Source of the DNA: Jaltomata sinuosa
Lineage: Eukaryota > Streptophyta > Magnoliopsida > Solanales > Solanaceae
Assembly: GCA_003996215.1 (NCBI GenBank)
Contig: QJPP01003133.1
Span: 1 to 64,000, forward strand
Length of the DNA stretch: 64,000 nucleotides
Direction of reading: 5' to 3'
Positions within the stretch are counted from its first letter, which is position 1; every line of letters begins with the position of its first letter. Under the pieces are notes generated by a model. The model had not been told where the DNA came from. It ran no database searches and worked only from the letters and a program-made list of their open reading frames with translations. This document shows positions 32,566-45,075 of this stretch, piece after piece. The position numbers and the translations under genes were made by a program.

Positions 32566-33676
32566 TGTAACGACCTACTCAGTCGTTATTAAAAGGAACC
32601 TCGTTATGGGTGAGCTATTCATGCGAAGAGTGGGTTAGAAAAACTTCTGGGTTGGGGAGTTGGAAATTTTGAGCTAGGCTAGTCTTAGACAAATTCGAAG
32701 CGAGGTAAGGTCTAGGGTAATCCGAAAAAGGATTAGGTAAAATGTCTAAGGTTGAGCTAATTTTTCCATTAGCTAATGCGTTATGGAGTCCGTAGGACTT
32801 TTTAGAAGTGAATTCAGGTGAGTAGAACTCCCGATATCGAAGTTGACGTGAAAGGGTTGGTTCGAAACATCAGGATTTCGAAGTGTGTTGTGAAATGGGC
32901 CATTTTTGGGGATTTTCTGAGGTTCTGTTCCATTTTAACTTCTATACTGGTTGACACTGTGCAGAAGTCAAAGGTGGTCAACCCGCTATAGCGTGCGACT
33001 TTCGCTTTGGCGGTACCACTATAGCGGTAATTTAATCGCCATAGTGGAACGACGGGATCAGAAAACCTAAAAATGAGTTTTATAATTTCATTCTCTCCCT
33101 TTTTAGCCCTAAAAATAGATGAGGGTTACTCCAAAAATCCTCCTAGAATGCTCCAAGGCTTGAGAGCCATGGGGAGGGGAGATTTTGGCTAAAAGGATGC
33201 GAAACTATGGATTTCTGGCTTGTCATCTATCAAGAAATGCCTTCACGGAGCCATGATATGCGTGGTGCAGCTTCTTGGTATCCAGGTAGGCTAGATTTTC
33301 TCTATATTGAGTAGATATTGACCTATTTTCATTTTGTATCATTGTATAAACGAAAAGGAGAAACTATGTCTAGGCCTTCGGGCACAGAGTTTGGAGGAAC
33401 ATTGTATGGTTTGATTGGTTTATTGATTAGGGATTGATAATGTCAGGGAGATATGTTTGTATTTTGGGTTTTTTATGATTATTATGTGTTGTATGATGAT
33501 AGAATTTTGGGACTAGAGGGTTGGGAATGTTCGGGGAACCAGGGATGCTTTGGATAGTTAAATGACTAGTAAAAAGGGAGTCTTCGGAAATGAATTGGTA
33601 TAAAGGAGTAAAATAACAAGAATGGTTGAATTACCAAAGTTAGGGGAGGTCTTCCCCATGTTGCGTCTGTCTTAGG
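32566..33676 (+). mobile_element. Family B 3' LTR, first part
   Basis: It starts TGTAACGACC and follows the 5' LTR from 27152 onward with scattered, mostly transition differences. It is cut at 33676 by family C, leaving TTAGG at 33672-33676. Confidence 0.88.
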
Positions 33677-35847
33677 TGTAACACCCCGTGCACGTATCCA
33701 TATATCTAAGTTAGAAACTTCAGAAATTTTCCATGATTCAGGGTCTACGAGTCCAAACACGAGTCATGGTTGGAACCACGGTTCGTGGAAGGCAATCGTG
33801 GAATCAAGGATGCAGACGGTCAAGATCCACGAGTCCAGTCTACGGTCCGTGAATTGAATCACGGATCTGTCCTGTTGACTCATGGAAAGTCTTCAGAGGG
33901 ATGACATTTCCCCAAATTCCCTTCAGGAACTACGAGTCAAGTCTACGACTCGTCATTCAAATGACGATCCATAGTCTTGAGTCGTGGTTTGACCGAGTCA
34001 GCCTAGAAACCTGAGTTCTACAACTCCATTCGATAAATCGTGATCCATTCCACGAGTCCATCCTGTTGACCCGTAGAAATGGATCTGCAGCCCAAGCTTC
34101 CAGCCTGAGTACTACGAAAGGCAAACGATGACTCGTCGTTCAGATCACGACTGGTAGACTGAGTCGTGGTCACTGTAAGTTGACCATTTTCCAGATTTTT
34201 CCCCATTAATTCCAAGGGTCATTTTGGTCATTTCCCACCCTATTATGCATGAAGTGAAGTTGTTTTGACTACTTTTAGAAGGGTTTTCACCCATATTACC
34301 CTAAGTTCATCCCAAGTTCCTCATTCTCCTCCCAAAAAGGAAAATCCCTCTTCAAGCTCAAGTCTCCAAGATCCAAGTCAAGTCTCCAAATCTTTTCCAT
34401 TGAAGTGGGTAATCTTAACCTAAGGTATGTGGGTCTTTAGCAATGGGTTTCTTCCACCCTTGTGCCCAAAATCCCCAACTCATGAATTTGAATTATAAAG
34501 TTATGAAACTAGGATTTTGAACCAAAATTGGGAAAAGTTTATAAAATCACTTTCTATATTTAAATTCATGGTTTTTTATTGATTATTCATGATTTGATTA
34601 GGATTCTTTCATTGATTTTGAAATCCCAAGCATGAAAGTAGATTTCTAGCATGAACCCATGAAATTACATGTTTTCAAGAGGAAATTAGCATGATTATCT
34701 ATCATGGCACTTATGAACTTATGAAACTGCATGTATGATTCTTCAAGTATGAATTTGGTATGAAAAGCATGTTTTGAGCTATGGCTAAGCTAAGCCTTCA
34801 GATTATGACTTTGAATTTCATAGCATCCGATATGTCTTTTGCTTTTCAAAATAGCTTTGGCATTAGATATGTCATTGGTTTTTACTTAGCTTTGGCATTA
34901 GATATGTCATTGGTTTTTTTCTTAGCTTTGGCATCAGATATGTCATTGGTTTTGAACAGCTTTGGCATCAGATATATCATTGGTATTATATGAGCTATAT
35001 GTATGTTTTTGGGAGTAGTATTAGACCGAGTTGGACGGGTGAGAGTACCCATGAGTCCCAGAACTACATTTCCCCTGTAGGTTAAGTCCCGTGCTGGGCA
35101 TCAGTCTCAGGTGATCACGTTACAGTCATGCCTTTGTACCCCTGGCAAGGTACATTGGGTCCTCTCGATTGGGCGTATACATCAGATTCTTTGTAGCTCA
35201 CATGGTCTATGTCGGTTATAGAACCTCCCAAAGAAACAATTTACGATTAAAGTTGCATTTGACTCTAAATTAGATTTCAGTCTTATTACTTATGATTATG
35301 CTTCGACTTATGATATTTTAGAGTCATTGCATTCAATTATTCTTTAAAAGCATGATTTTAGTTATTCAAGTATACTTAGCATGTTTTCACCATGATCATG
35401 CATTGCTCACATACTTAGTACATTCCATAGTACTAACGCATATTGCACTGCATCCTTTTATGATGCAGACTCAGGTGTTCCTACTCAGATCTGTGGCTAG
35501 AGATTCGGCCACTCCTACTTAGCTATTGGTGAGTCCTCATAGTCCGAGGGCTAGGCTCTACCTCAGTTTTATGTCTTCTTTATTTTCAGATGTTCGTGTT
35601 AGTTGGGGGTGTTGTCCCAACAACTCTCTATGATAGTAGTAGAGGCTTTTCAGACATAGACCTTATGAGATGATTTCTGAGTTGTACTTCGTAATTGACT
35701 TCTATTTATGATATTCTGAGTTTCTATCTTAGATTGCTTTCACTTATCTTTTGTTATGCTTGAAAATGCTATGACCAAGGGTTAGCTTGGGATCCTTGTG
35801 GTCCCAAGTCCCGTGTTACGTCTAGGGAGTAACCTTGGGGCATGACA
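33677..35847 (+). mobile_element. Gypsy family C, 5' LTR, 2171 bp
   Basis: It starts TGTAACACCCCGTG and ends GGCATGACA. U3 holds many ACGAGTC/GACTCGT and CCACGAGTC words (33740-34175). A 36-bp tandem unit with TAGCTTTGGCATTAGATATG repeats about five times at 34815-34985. The 3' LTR copy has one unit fewer, which explains most of the length difference. Confidence 0.92.
34815..34985 (+). repeat. 36-bp tandem repeat in LTR C
   Basis: The core is TTTGGCAT-AGATATGTCATTGG with 8-12 bp spacers of T-rich sequence. The matching array in the 3' LTR lies at about 42005-42140. Confidence 0.85.
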
Positions 35848-35851
35848 AACT

Positions 35852-35864
35852 TGGTATCAGAGCC
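35852..35864 (+). promoter_or_regulatory. Family C primer binding site
   Basis: TGGTATCAGAGCC is perfect and lies 4 bp after the 5' LTR. Confidence 0.9.
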
Positions 35865-36059
35865 TCAGGTTCAAGAGTCCTAGGATGTTTGAAAGCCGCA
35901 TCGAGTAGAGTCTCTTTCATGTATGTGAAGCGCGCCACACATATGAAAGGGGAGCTATGAGGTGTCTTAGAAAATAAACTTCACTCCTTTCATGATCACA
36001 TCGTGCGATAGAGCTTAAGTCTAATAATCCTCTAATCCTTATCTTATGCATTTCAAATT

Positions 36060-37237
36060 ATGCCTCATCGACATGCTATGCCTCCCCGAGCCGCTTGGAA
36101 TGCTGCTACTCAAGTTTCGATTCCCAATGTAATGAATGATGAGTTTAGGAATGCTATCCATTTTCTAGCTCAGACTTTGGCAAATCAACAAGCTCCTGCC
36201 CCCGCTCATCTTCATGGTAGGGTAGCAGCCCGAGTTTATGACTTCATCCGTATGAACCCACCAGAGTTTTAGGGTTTAAAAGTGGGAGAGTATGCACTCA
36301 ACTTTGTTGATGAAGTAAAGAAGATCTTTGAGGTTATGCAAGTAGGGGGTATTGATTGTGTGGAGCTTGCATCCTATCAACTCAAGGATGTGGCTCATAT
36401 TTGGTTCACACAATGGAAGGAGGCTAGGGTGAGGGATGCGATCCCCACGACTTGGGAGTGTTTTGAGGGAGCCTTTCTTGATAGGTTCTTTCCCCGTGAG
36501 TTGAGGCAAGCGAAAGTGGAAGAATTCATGAACTTGAGATAGGGTTCGATGTCAGTACAAGAGTATAGTTTGAAGTTCACTCAATTGTCTAGATATGCTC
36601 CCTCCATGGTAGCGGACTCACAAGATAAAATGAGCAAATTCATCTATAGTGTTTCGAATATGGTAAAGAAGAAGTGTAGGTCTACTTTGTTGTTGAGTGA
36701 CATGAACATCTCTCGACTCATGACTCATGCCCATCAGATTGAGGGCGATAAGCTTAGGGAGATGCCTAGGGAGAACAAGAGAGGTAGATCCTAAGGATCG
36801 AGTTTTAGCCATCAGAGGTCCGGTGGTGGACATCGCTCATCTTTCCAGAAGAAGTCTTCATGCCCTGTTCACTCTTCTGCTAGTGCTCCTTCTCAGGCCT
36901 CCAGGCCCCGCCATGATTAGTTCGGTAGAGGTACAGGCTCTTATTCTCAGGGTGGTGGTGCAAAGGGGTCTTCTTTCCCTCCTTGTACAGGTGTGGGAAA
37001 AATTATCCCGGTGAGTGTCTAGCCGGTAGAGAGGTTTGCTTTGGTTGTGGTCAGCCTGGGCATCATATTAATGATTTTCCTTCAGCTAGGAAGGGATAGA
37101 GAGGTAGGACTCAGTCTACCCCAGCAGCTTCAGGAGGTAAACCAGCCCCTCAAGGCGCAACTTCTAGTTCTGGTGGTCAGCGCCAGAACCGTCTCTATGC
37201 TATGTCCGCCTGACAGGATCAGGAGAGTTCTCCTGAT
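36060..37237 (+). pseudogene. Family C gag
   Basis: ATG 36060 opens MPHRHAMPPRAAWNAATQ. The capsid-like part includes AHIWFTQWKEARV and FLDRFFPRELRQAKVEEF (36380-36540). In-frame TAGs lie at 36270-36272 and 36540-36542, then TAA at 36792-36794. One frameshift between 36794 and 37037 moves it into the pol frame. The zinc knuckle at 37037 reads CFGCGQPGHHINDF, with the last Cys replaced by Phe. It is non-functional. Confidence 0.87.
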
Positions 37238-40200
37238 GTGGTTACCGGTATGTTGAAAATCTTTTCTCATGATGTGTATGCTTTGTTAGACCCCGGGGCC
37301 TCTTTGTCTTTTGTAACCCCTTATGTTGCTTGTAAGTTCGAGATTGGTCCTGAAATGCTTTTAGAACCCTTTCATGTTTCTACTCCTGTTGGTGAGTCAG
37401 TCCTAGCCGAAAGAGTCTACCAAAATTTCCCTATCTCAGTCCTTCATAGAGTCACTTTAGCGGATTTAGTAGAGTTGGAGATGACTGACTTTGATGTTAT
37501 CCTTGGTATAGATTTGTTGTATGCATGTTATGCCTCAGTTGATTGGCGCACTCGTGTGGTTAGTTTCAAGTTTCCTCATGAACCTGTCCTAGAATGGCAA
37601 GGTAGTCCCTCTTCTTCGAAGGGTCATTTCATATCTTATCTTAAGGCTAGGAAGATTATTTCTAAGGGTTATGTCTATCATATAGTTCGAGTTATGGACA
37701 CGGAGTCCGAGACCCTGACTATTCAGTCTGTTCCTATTGTGAATGAATTTCTAGAAGTGTTTCCCGATTATTTGCCCGGAGTCCCTCCCGAATGGGAAAT
37801 TGACTTTGGGATAAATCTTTTTTCGGATATGAATCCTATCTCTATTCGTCCCTATAGAATGGCCCCGGCAGAACGCAAAGAGTTGAAAGATCAACTGAAA
37901 GACTTGCTTGATAAGGGTTTCATCAGGCCAAGTATTTCTCCTTAGGGTGCCCCAGTTTTGTTTGTTCGAAAGAAGGATGGATCTCTTAGAATGTGTATTG
38001 ATTACCGTCAATTGAACAAGGTCACAATCAAGAATAAGTATCCCATTCCTAGGATTGATGACTTGTTCGATCAGCTTCAGGGTGCTAGGTTCTTCTCCAA
38101 TATCGACCTTAGATCCGGTTATCATCAGCTTCGAGTTCGGGAGTGTGATATCCCGAAGACGGACTTCAGGACTCGATATGGTCATTATGAGTTTGTTGTT
38201 ATGTCTTTTGGTCTAATAAATGCTCCTGCAGCTTTTATGGATTTGATGAACCGTGTGTTCAAACAGTATTTGGATATGTTTGTGATCATTTTCATTGATG
38301 ATATCCTCATCTACTTTCAGAGTGAGGAGGAGCATGCGGATCACTTGAGGGTTGTGTTGCAAACTCTCAAGGAGAGATAGTTGTTTTCTAAGTTTAGCAA
38401 GTGCAAGTTTTGGATGCAGTCTGTTGCTTTTCTGGGTCACATTGTGACTAGTGATGGTATTCGGGTTGATTCTCGAAAGATTGAAGCGATAAAGAACTGG
38501 CCTAGACCCACTTCTCTGTCCGATATTATAAGTTTCTTGGGTTTGGATGGTTACTATAGGATATTTGTGGAAGGGTTTTCTTCCCTTGCTTCTCCATTGA
38601 CCCGATTGACTCAGAAAAAGGTTAAGTTCCAGTGGTCCGACTCTTGTGAGAAAAGTTTCTAGGAATTGAAGACTCGATTGACTACAACTCCAGTATTGGC
38701 TCTACCCGAGGGCCTTGATGATTTTGTTGTGTATTGTGATGCCTCCAGAATTGGTTTGGGTTGTGTTTTGATGCTACGAGGCAAGGTGATTACTTATGCC
38801 TCGAGACAACTTAAGGTGCATGAGAAGAACTACCCTACTCATGATCTTGAGCTAGCGGCCGTGGTTTTTGCTTTGAAGATTTGGAGACACTACTTGTATG
38901 GTGTGCATGTTGATGTGTTCACGGATCACAAAAGTCTTCAGTATGTGTTCACTCAAAAGGAGTTAAATTTGCGACAAAGGAGATGGCTTGAGCTCCTTAA
39001 GGATTATGATATGAGTGTGATTTACCATCCGGGTTAGGCCAATGTTGTGGCAGATGCTTTGAGTAGGTTGTCCATGGGAAGTGTAGCTTCCATCGAAGGT
39101 GAAAGGAAGGAATTGGTTAAAGAAGTTCATAGGCTTGCTCGGTTGGGAGTTCGCCTTGTGGACTCGACCGACGGTGGTGTGATTGTGACTAATGGTTCTG
39201 AATCATTCTTAGTGGCGGAAGTGAAAGCAAAGCAAGACCAATATCCCATTCTATTTCAGCTTAAGGGTGCAGTTCGTCAGCAAAGGGTTGACATTTTCTC
39301 CCATGGGGGAGATGGTGTGCTTCGTTATCAGGGTCGCTTGTGTGTGCCAGATGTTGATGGGTTGAGACAAGAGATTTTGTCTGAGGCTCACAGTTCTAGA
39401 TACTCCATTCATCCGGGTGCCACTAAGATGTATAGTGACCTACGGGAAGTCTTTTGGTGGAATGGTATGAAGAAGGACATAGCCGGGTTTGTGGCTAAGT
39501 GTCCCAACTGTCAATAGGTAAAGGTGGAACATCAAAGTCCAGGTGGTATGCTTCAGGATATTGACCTTCCCACTTTGAAATGGGAAGCAATCAATATGGA
39601 ATTTATTACGGGTTTGCCTCGTACTCGAAGGCAACATGATTCCATTTGGGTGATTGTCGACCGGATGACCAAGTCATCCCATTTCTTGGCTGTTAAGACT
39701 ACGGATACCGTGGATGATTATGCCAGACTCTATATTTGGGAGATAGTTTGATTGCATGGTGTTCCCTTGTCCATCATTTCGGATAGAGGTCCTCAGTTTA
39801 CATCTCTGTTTTGGAGGTCGTTTCAGAAAGGTCTTGGCACTAAGGTGAAGCTTAGCACAACTTTTCACCCTCAGACAGATGGCCAGGACGAGTGTACTAT
39901 TCATACTTTGGAGGATATGTTGAGGGCTTGTGTTATTGACTTCAAAGGAAATTGGGATGATCACTTACCTCTTATCGAGTTTGCTTACAACAACAGTTTT
40001 CACTCTAGCATCCAGATGGCTCCGTATGAGGCACTTTATGGCCGGAGGTGTAGGTCTCCTATTAGTTGGTTCGAGGTTGGTGAGGCAGCCTTGATTGGTC
40101 CAGATTCCTTGCATGAGACTATGGAGAAAGTTCAGCTTATTCAGGAAAGGTTGAAGACCACTCAGAGTCGATAGAAATCTTATGCAGATGTGAAGAGAAG

Positions 40201-40654
40201 GGAGTTAGAATTTGAAGTTGATGATTGGGTTTTCCTTAAGGTGTCACCCATGAAGGGTGTAATGAGGTTTGGAAAGAAAGGAAAACTTAGTCCCCGTTTT
40301 GTAGGTCTTTATCGGATTTCGAGGAGAGTTGGTAGTGTTTCTTATGAGTTGGAGTTGCTAACGGAGTTGGAAGCGATTCATCCAATTTTCCATGTTTCCT
40401 TGTTGAAGAAGTGTGTTGGTGATCCGAGCTTGATTGTTCCTTTAAAAAATGTAGGTGTGAAGGATAGTCTCACCTATGAGGAGGTTGTCGTGGAGATCCT
40501 TGATCATCATGTTCGGAGGTTGCGAAACAAAAAAGTCGCTTTGGTAAAAGTCCTTCGGAGGAATCAGCTTGTTGAAGGTGCTACTTGGGAAGCGGAAAAG
40601 GCGATGAAGGCCAAATATCCTCATCTCTTTCCTTCTGACTCAGTTCCATCTTGA
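37238..40654 (+). pseudogene. Family C pol: protease, RT, RNase H, integrase, chromodomain
   Basis: One reading frame spans the whole 3.4 kb without an indel but with stops at 37943, 38378, 38660, 39035, 39515, 40172 (all TAG) and 39749 (TGA). Protease: LLDPGASLSFV (about 37285). RT starts near 37855; FIDDILIY has Asp codons at 38297-38302. RNase H runs from VVYCDASRIGLG (about 38720). The integrase zinc finger HHCC lies at 39388-39514; the core has VIVDRMTKSSHF and ISDRGPQFTS with the Glu in DGQDEC; GPY/F-like sequence and a chromodomain end near 40500-40640 (GATWEAEKAMKAKYPHLF). Domain order and chromodomain make this a chromovirus, possibly Tekay clade. Confidence 0.93.
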
Positions 40655-40873
40655 GGTATTAGTTTCCTCCTTAGTATATCACTCTGATTCTATTCCACCA
40701 GTTTCTCTCATGATCCTAGCATGCATACATGTTTCATGAAGTTAGTTTATCATGTTTCAAGTTAAGAAGTTCAGTTTCCATGATTACTCCCTTGATTTCT
40801 ATGTTATGATGTTTGGTTGGGTTGTTTTCCCCTCAGTTTCCCTTGTCTAGCCTTCATTCGAGGACGAATGATC

Positions 40874-40887
40874 CCAAGGGGGGATAT
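40874..40887 (+). promoter_or_regulatory. Family C polypurine tract
   Basis: CCAAGGGGGGATAT lies immediately before the 3' LTR and is the plus-strand primer site. Confidence 0.85.
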
Positions 40888-43000
40888 TGTAACACCCCGT
40901 GCACGTATCCAGCTATCTAAGTTAGAAACTTCAGAAATTTCCCATGATTCAGGATCTACGAGCACGAGTCGTGGTTGGAACCACGGTTCATGGATGGCAC
41001 TCATTGAATCAAGGATGCAGACGGTCAGGATCCACGAGTCCAGTCTACGGTCCGTGGTTTAAATCACGGATCCATCCTATTAACTCGTGGAAAGTCTTCA
41101 GAGAGATAACATTTCCCCAAATTCCCTTCAGGAACTACGAGGCAAGTCTATGACTCATCAGTCAAATGATGAGCCGTAGTCTTGAGTCGTGGTTTGACCG
41201 AGTCAGCCTAGCAACCTGAGTTCTACGACTCTATTCGACGAATCGTGATCCATTCCATGGGTCCGTCCTATTGACCCGTAGAAATGGATCTGGAGCCCAA
41301 GCTTCCAGCCTGAGTTCTACGAATGGCAAATGATGACTCGTCGTTCAGATCACGACTCATAGACTGAGTAGTGGCCACTGTAAGTTGACCATTTTTCAGG
41401 TTTTTCCCCATTAAATCCCAGGGTCATTTTAGTCATTTCCTACCCTATTATGTATTAAGTGAAGTCGTTTTGACTACTTTTGGAAGGGTTTTCACCCATA
41501 TCACCCTAAGTTCATCCCAAGTTCCTCATTCTCCTCCAAAAAAGGAAAATCCCTCTTCAAGCTCAAGTCTCCAAGCTCCAAGTCAAGTCTCCAAATCTTT
41601 TCCATTGAAGTGGGTAATCTTCACCTAAGGTATGTGGGTCTTTAGCAATGGGTTTCTTCCACCCTTGTGCCCAAAATCCCCAACTCATGAATTTGAATTA
41701 TGAAGTTATGAAACTAGGGTTTTGAACCAAAATTGGGGAAAGTTTATAAAAACACTTTCTATATTTAAATTCATGGTTTCTTATTGATTATGATTCTTTC
41801 ATTGATTTTGAAATCCCAAGCATGAAAGTGGATTTCTAGCATGAACCCATGAATTTACATGTTTTCAAGAGGAAATTAGCATGATTATCTATCATGGCAC
41901 TTATGAACTTATGAAACTTCATGTATGATTCTTCAAGTATGAATTTGGTATGAAAAGAATGTTTTGAGCTATGCCTAAGCTAAGCCTTCAGATTATGACT
42001 TTGAATTGCATAGCATCAGATATGTCATTGGTTTTTACTTAGCTTTGGCATTAAATATGTCATTAGTTTTTTTCTTAGCTTTGGCATCAGATATGTCATT
42101 GGTTTTGAACACCTTTGGCATTAGATATGTCATTGGTATTATATGATCTATATGTATATTTTTGGGAGTAGTATTAGCACCAAGTTGGATGGGTGAGAGT
42201 ACCCATGAGTCCCATAACTACGTTGCCCCCATAGGTTAAGTCCCGTGCTGGGCATCAGTCTCAGGTGATTACGTTACAGTCATGCCTTTGTACCCCTGGC
42301 AAGGTACATTGGGTCCTCTCGATTGGGCGTATACATCAGATTCTTTGTAGCTCACATGGTCTATGTCGGTTATAGAACCTCCCAAAGAAACAATTTACGA
42401 TTAAAGTTGCATTTGACTCTAAATTAGATTTCAGTCTTATTACTTATGAGTATGCTTCGACTTATGATATTTTAGAGTCATTGCATTCAGTTATTCTTTA
42501 AAAGCACGATTTCAGTTATTCAAGTATACTTAGCATGTTTTCACCATGTTCATGCATTGCTCACATACTTAGTACATTCCATAGTACTAACGCATATTGC
42601 ACTGCATCCTTTTATGATGCAGACTCAGATGTTCCTACTCAGATCCGTGGCTAGAGATCCGGCCACTCCTACTTAGCTATTGGTGAGTCCTCGTATTTCG
42701 AGGGCTAGGCTCCACCTCAGTTTTATGTCTTCTTTATTTTCAGATGTTTGAGTTAGTTGGGGGTGTTTTCCCAATAACTCTCTATGATAGTAGTAGAGGC
42801 TTTTCATACATAGACCTTATGAGATGATTTCTGAGTTGTACTTCGTAATTGGCTTCTATTTATGATATTATGAGTTTCTATCTTAGATTGCTTCCGCTTA
42901 TCTTTTGTTATGCTTGAGAATGCTATGACCAAGGGTTAGCTTGGGATCCTTGTGGTCCTAAATCCCGTGTTACGTCTAGGGGTAACCTCAAAGCGTGACA
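40888..43000 (+). mobile_element. Gypsy family C, 3' LTR, 2113 bp
   Basis: It starts TGTAACACCCCGTG and ends AGCGTGACA. It is followed by TTAAG (43001-43005), against TTAGG on the left: a 5-bp target duplication with one change. It is very similar to the 5' LTR, so family C is among the younger insertions here. Confidence 0.92.
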
Positions 43001-45070
43001 TTAAGAGTAGTCCAGAATTGATGTAACTACTAGTTAAGTGTCAAAAGGGGGTGAACAAGGATTTAGTCTTCGGACGGGATTCAAGATTTAGTTATGTACC
43101 TGGGACTCGGGTAAGTGAGGGTTAATGTTTGCATAATGCAATGTACATACTTGTAGCTATAACTTAGTACTGTATGTGTTTCTGTTCTTAGGAAAGGAAT
43201 AATAAATGTCCACATAATTTGGGGTGTTGATATATGATATGAACTGAATTATTACTTGTTGGTTTGACAAGGGTGGTTCTTGCGTATTTAATATTGACTG
43301 TTAGTTTGTATGGTACTAATAGTTGGCTTGGGTACCATGCGTGGTACGAGATACTAACGGTTGGCTCGGGTACCACGCCTGGTACAAGATACTAATGGTT
43401 GGCTCGGGTACCACGCCTGGTATGGGATACTAATGGTTGACTCTGGTACCACGCCTGGTATAGGTTCTATATTGGTTGGCTAGGGTATCATGCCTGGTAC
43501 GAGTTTAATAAATTATTGACTGTGTTTGTCGATGGTTCCATGAGTGGATTGGGTTGATTGTTAAATATGTGATTGATTATATTCGTCCTTGAGCGGTCAG
43601 GTCAGGTTGTTACACTTAAATATGGGGATGGTCCTAGGGTGGACTGGGCATCGCATGTTAACACTTATGTGTTGGTCTAGGGATCCTTGATTGGCCCGGG
43701 TAGTGAAAAAGGGTAAATGTCATGTTTATTATTATTGTTAAATGATTATTGAACATGTTCTCTGTGGTTGATAAGTCAAAAGGGTAGACTGAGAGTCTGG
43801 AGTTATACTACTGGCTGTTATTATATGTTGCAGTGCTTTAATCAGTCTGGGTGTACTCATTGTTCTTTACATGTTGGGTTCCTGAGAAGGCCGGGATCTA
43901 TTATTATTTGGCGTATAGTTGGTCCTTGAAGGGCAGGGTTAGTATGCTTAAGTGACAAGGTGGTTCTTCTGTGAACCGAGGTCACATGTTATTGGCATAT
44001 ATGATGTCTTAGGGATCCTTGTTTGGTCCGGGTTATGTAAAAAGGACATATGTTTGTTGTCACTGAGAATTGTCAATGTCGGTTAGACTTTTTACGTGCG
44101 GTTGATAAGCTAAGGTAGAGACTCATGGTCGTGTTATAATGTTGGCTATTGTTACTTGTCGAGTATGGCCCTGAGCGTCATTGGGGCATTTTGTACTAGT
44201 AGGTGGAGATCTGATAGTGCGGTCCACGTCACTAAGTAGTGGGTTTTACTTTGGGTTGTTGAGTCGTAGTGATTGACTGGGGTAAGGTAATGGTAGTCTG
44301 GGTATGGGCATAAATATCGGGTAATGGCAAGTGTAACTTGGGAAATCTAGGTGTCAAGGTGACTTGGGAAGTCTAGGTCACAAGGTGACAGGTGACAAGG
44401 TGACTTGGGAAGTCTAGGTGACAAGGTGACTTGGAAAGTCTAAGGGTTAAGGTGATTTGGAAATGTCCTAGGAGTCAGAGAATAGCGTCTCATAGTGGTG
44501 GAGTTGGCAGCGGAAGGGATAGGCAGGCTTGGGTTGATATTGGGCTTTGGTATGGTGAATGTTAAAGGGTCGAGTATTGTTATTAATTGTGAATTTCCCT
44601 CGATTTCTTATATAATGGTATGGAATGGATACGGATCGATCAATTATGCCTACCAGTATATGTGTTTGTACTGATTCTATTCTTGCTATACCTTTTGGGT
44701 ATAGTTTTACTGCAGGGTCGGTGATATTTCATAGGTACAGGATGACGGTGATTTTCAGCAGCCTCTATTCTTGTTTCCATGGTGGGAGATGTGTCCTTTT
44801 ACATTTCTGTTTTACTCTTGTACTAGCTCCTGTACCTATTTAGACTAGATCCTAGCGAGAGTTATTTTCATTTGTAAGAATTAGGTTATCATTTTCTTTT
44901 GTAAAGGGTTTTCTTAAATGAAATGTTGTAAAGGTTTTTCCTGTATTAAAAGGAGGATTTTTGGTTATACTTGATTTTCCGCATTTACCCGTTGGAACAG
45001 GTGGTAAGGGTTCGTCTATCTAGGTGTATAAGGTAGGCACTCGGACGTCCCGGTAGGTTGGGCCATGACA
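43001..45070 (+). mobile_element. Family B 3' LTR, second part
   Basis: It resumes the LTR at AGAGTAGTCCAGAATTGATG (compare 28281 in the 5' LTR). It carries the palindrome array at 43311-43504 and the minisatellite at 44335-44460, and ends GGCCATGACA. AGTTT at 45071-45075 repeats the left target exactly, so family B spans 27152-45070. Confidence 0.9.
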
Positions 45071-45075
45071 AGTTT

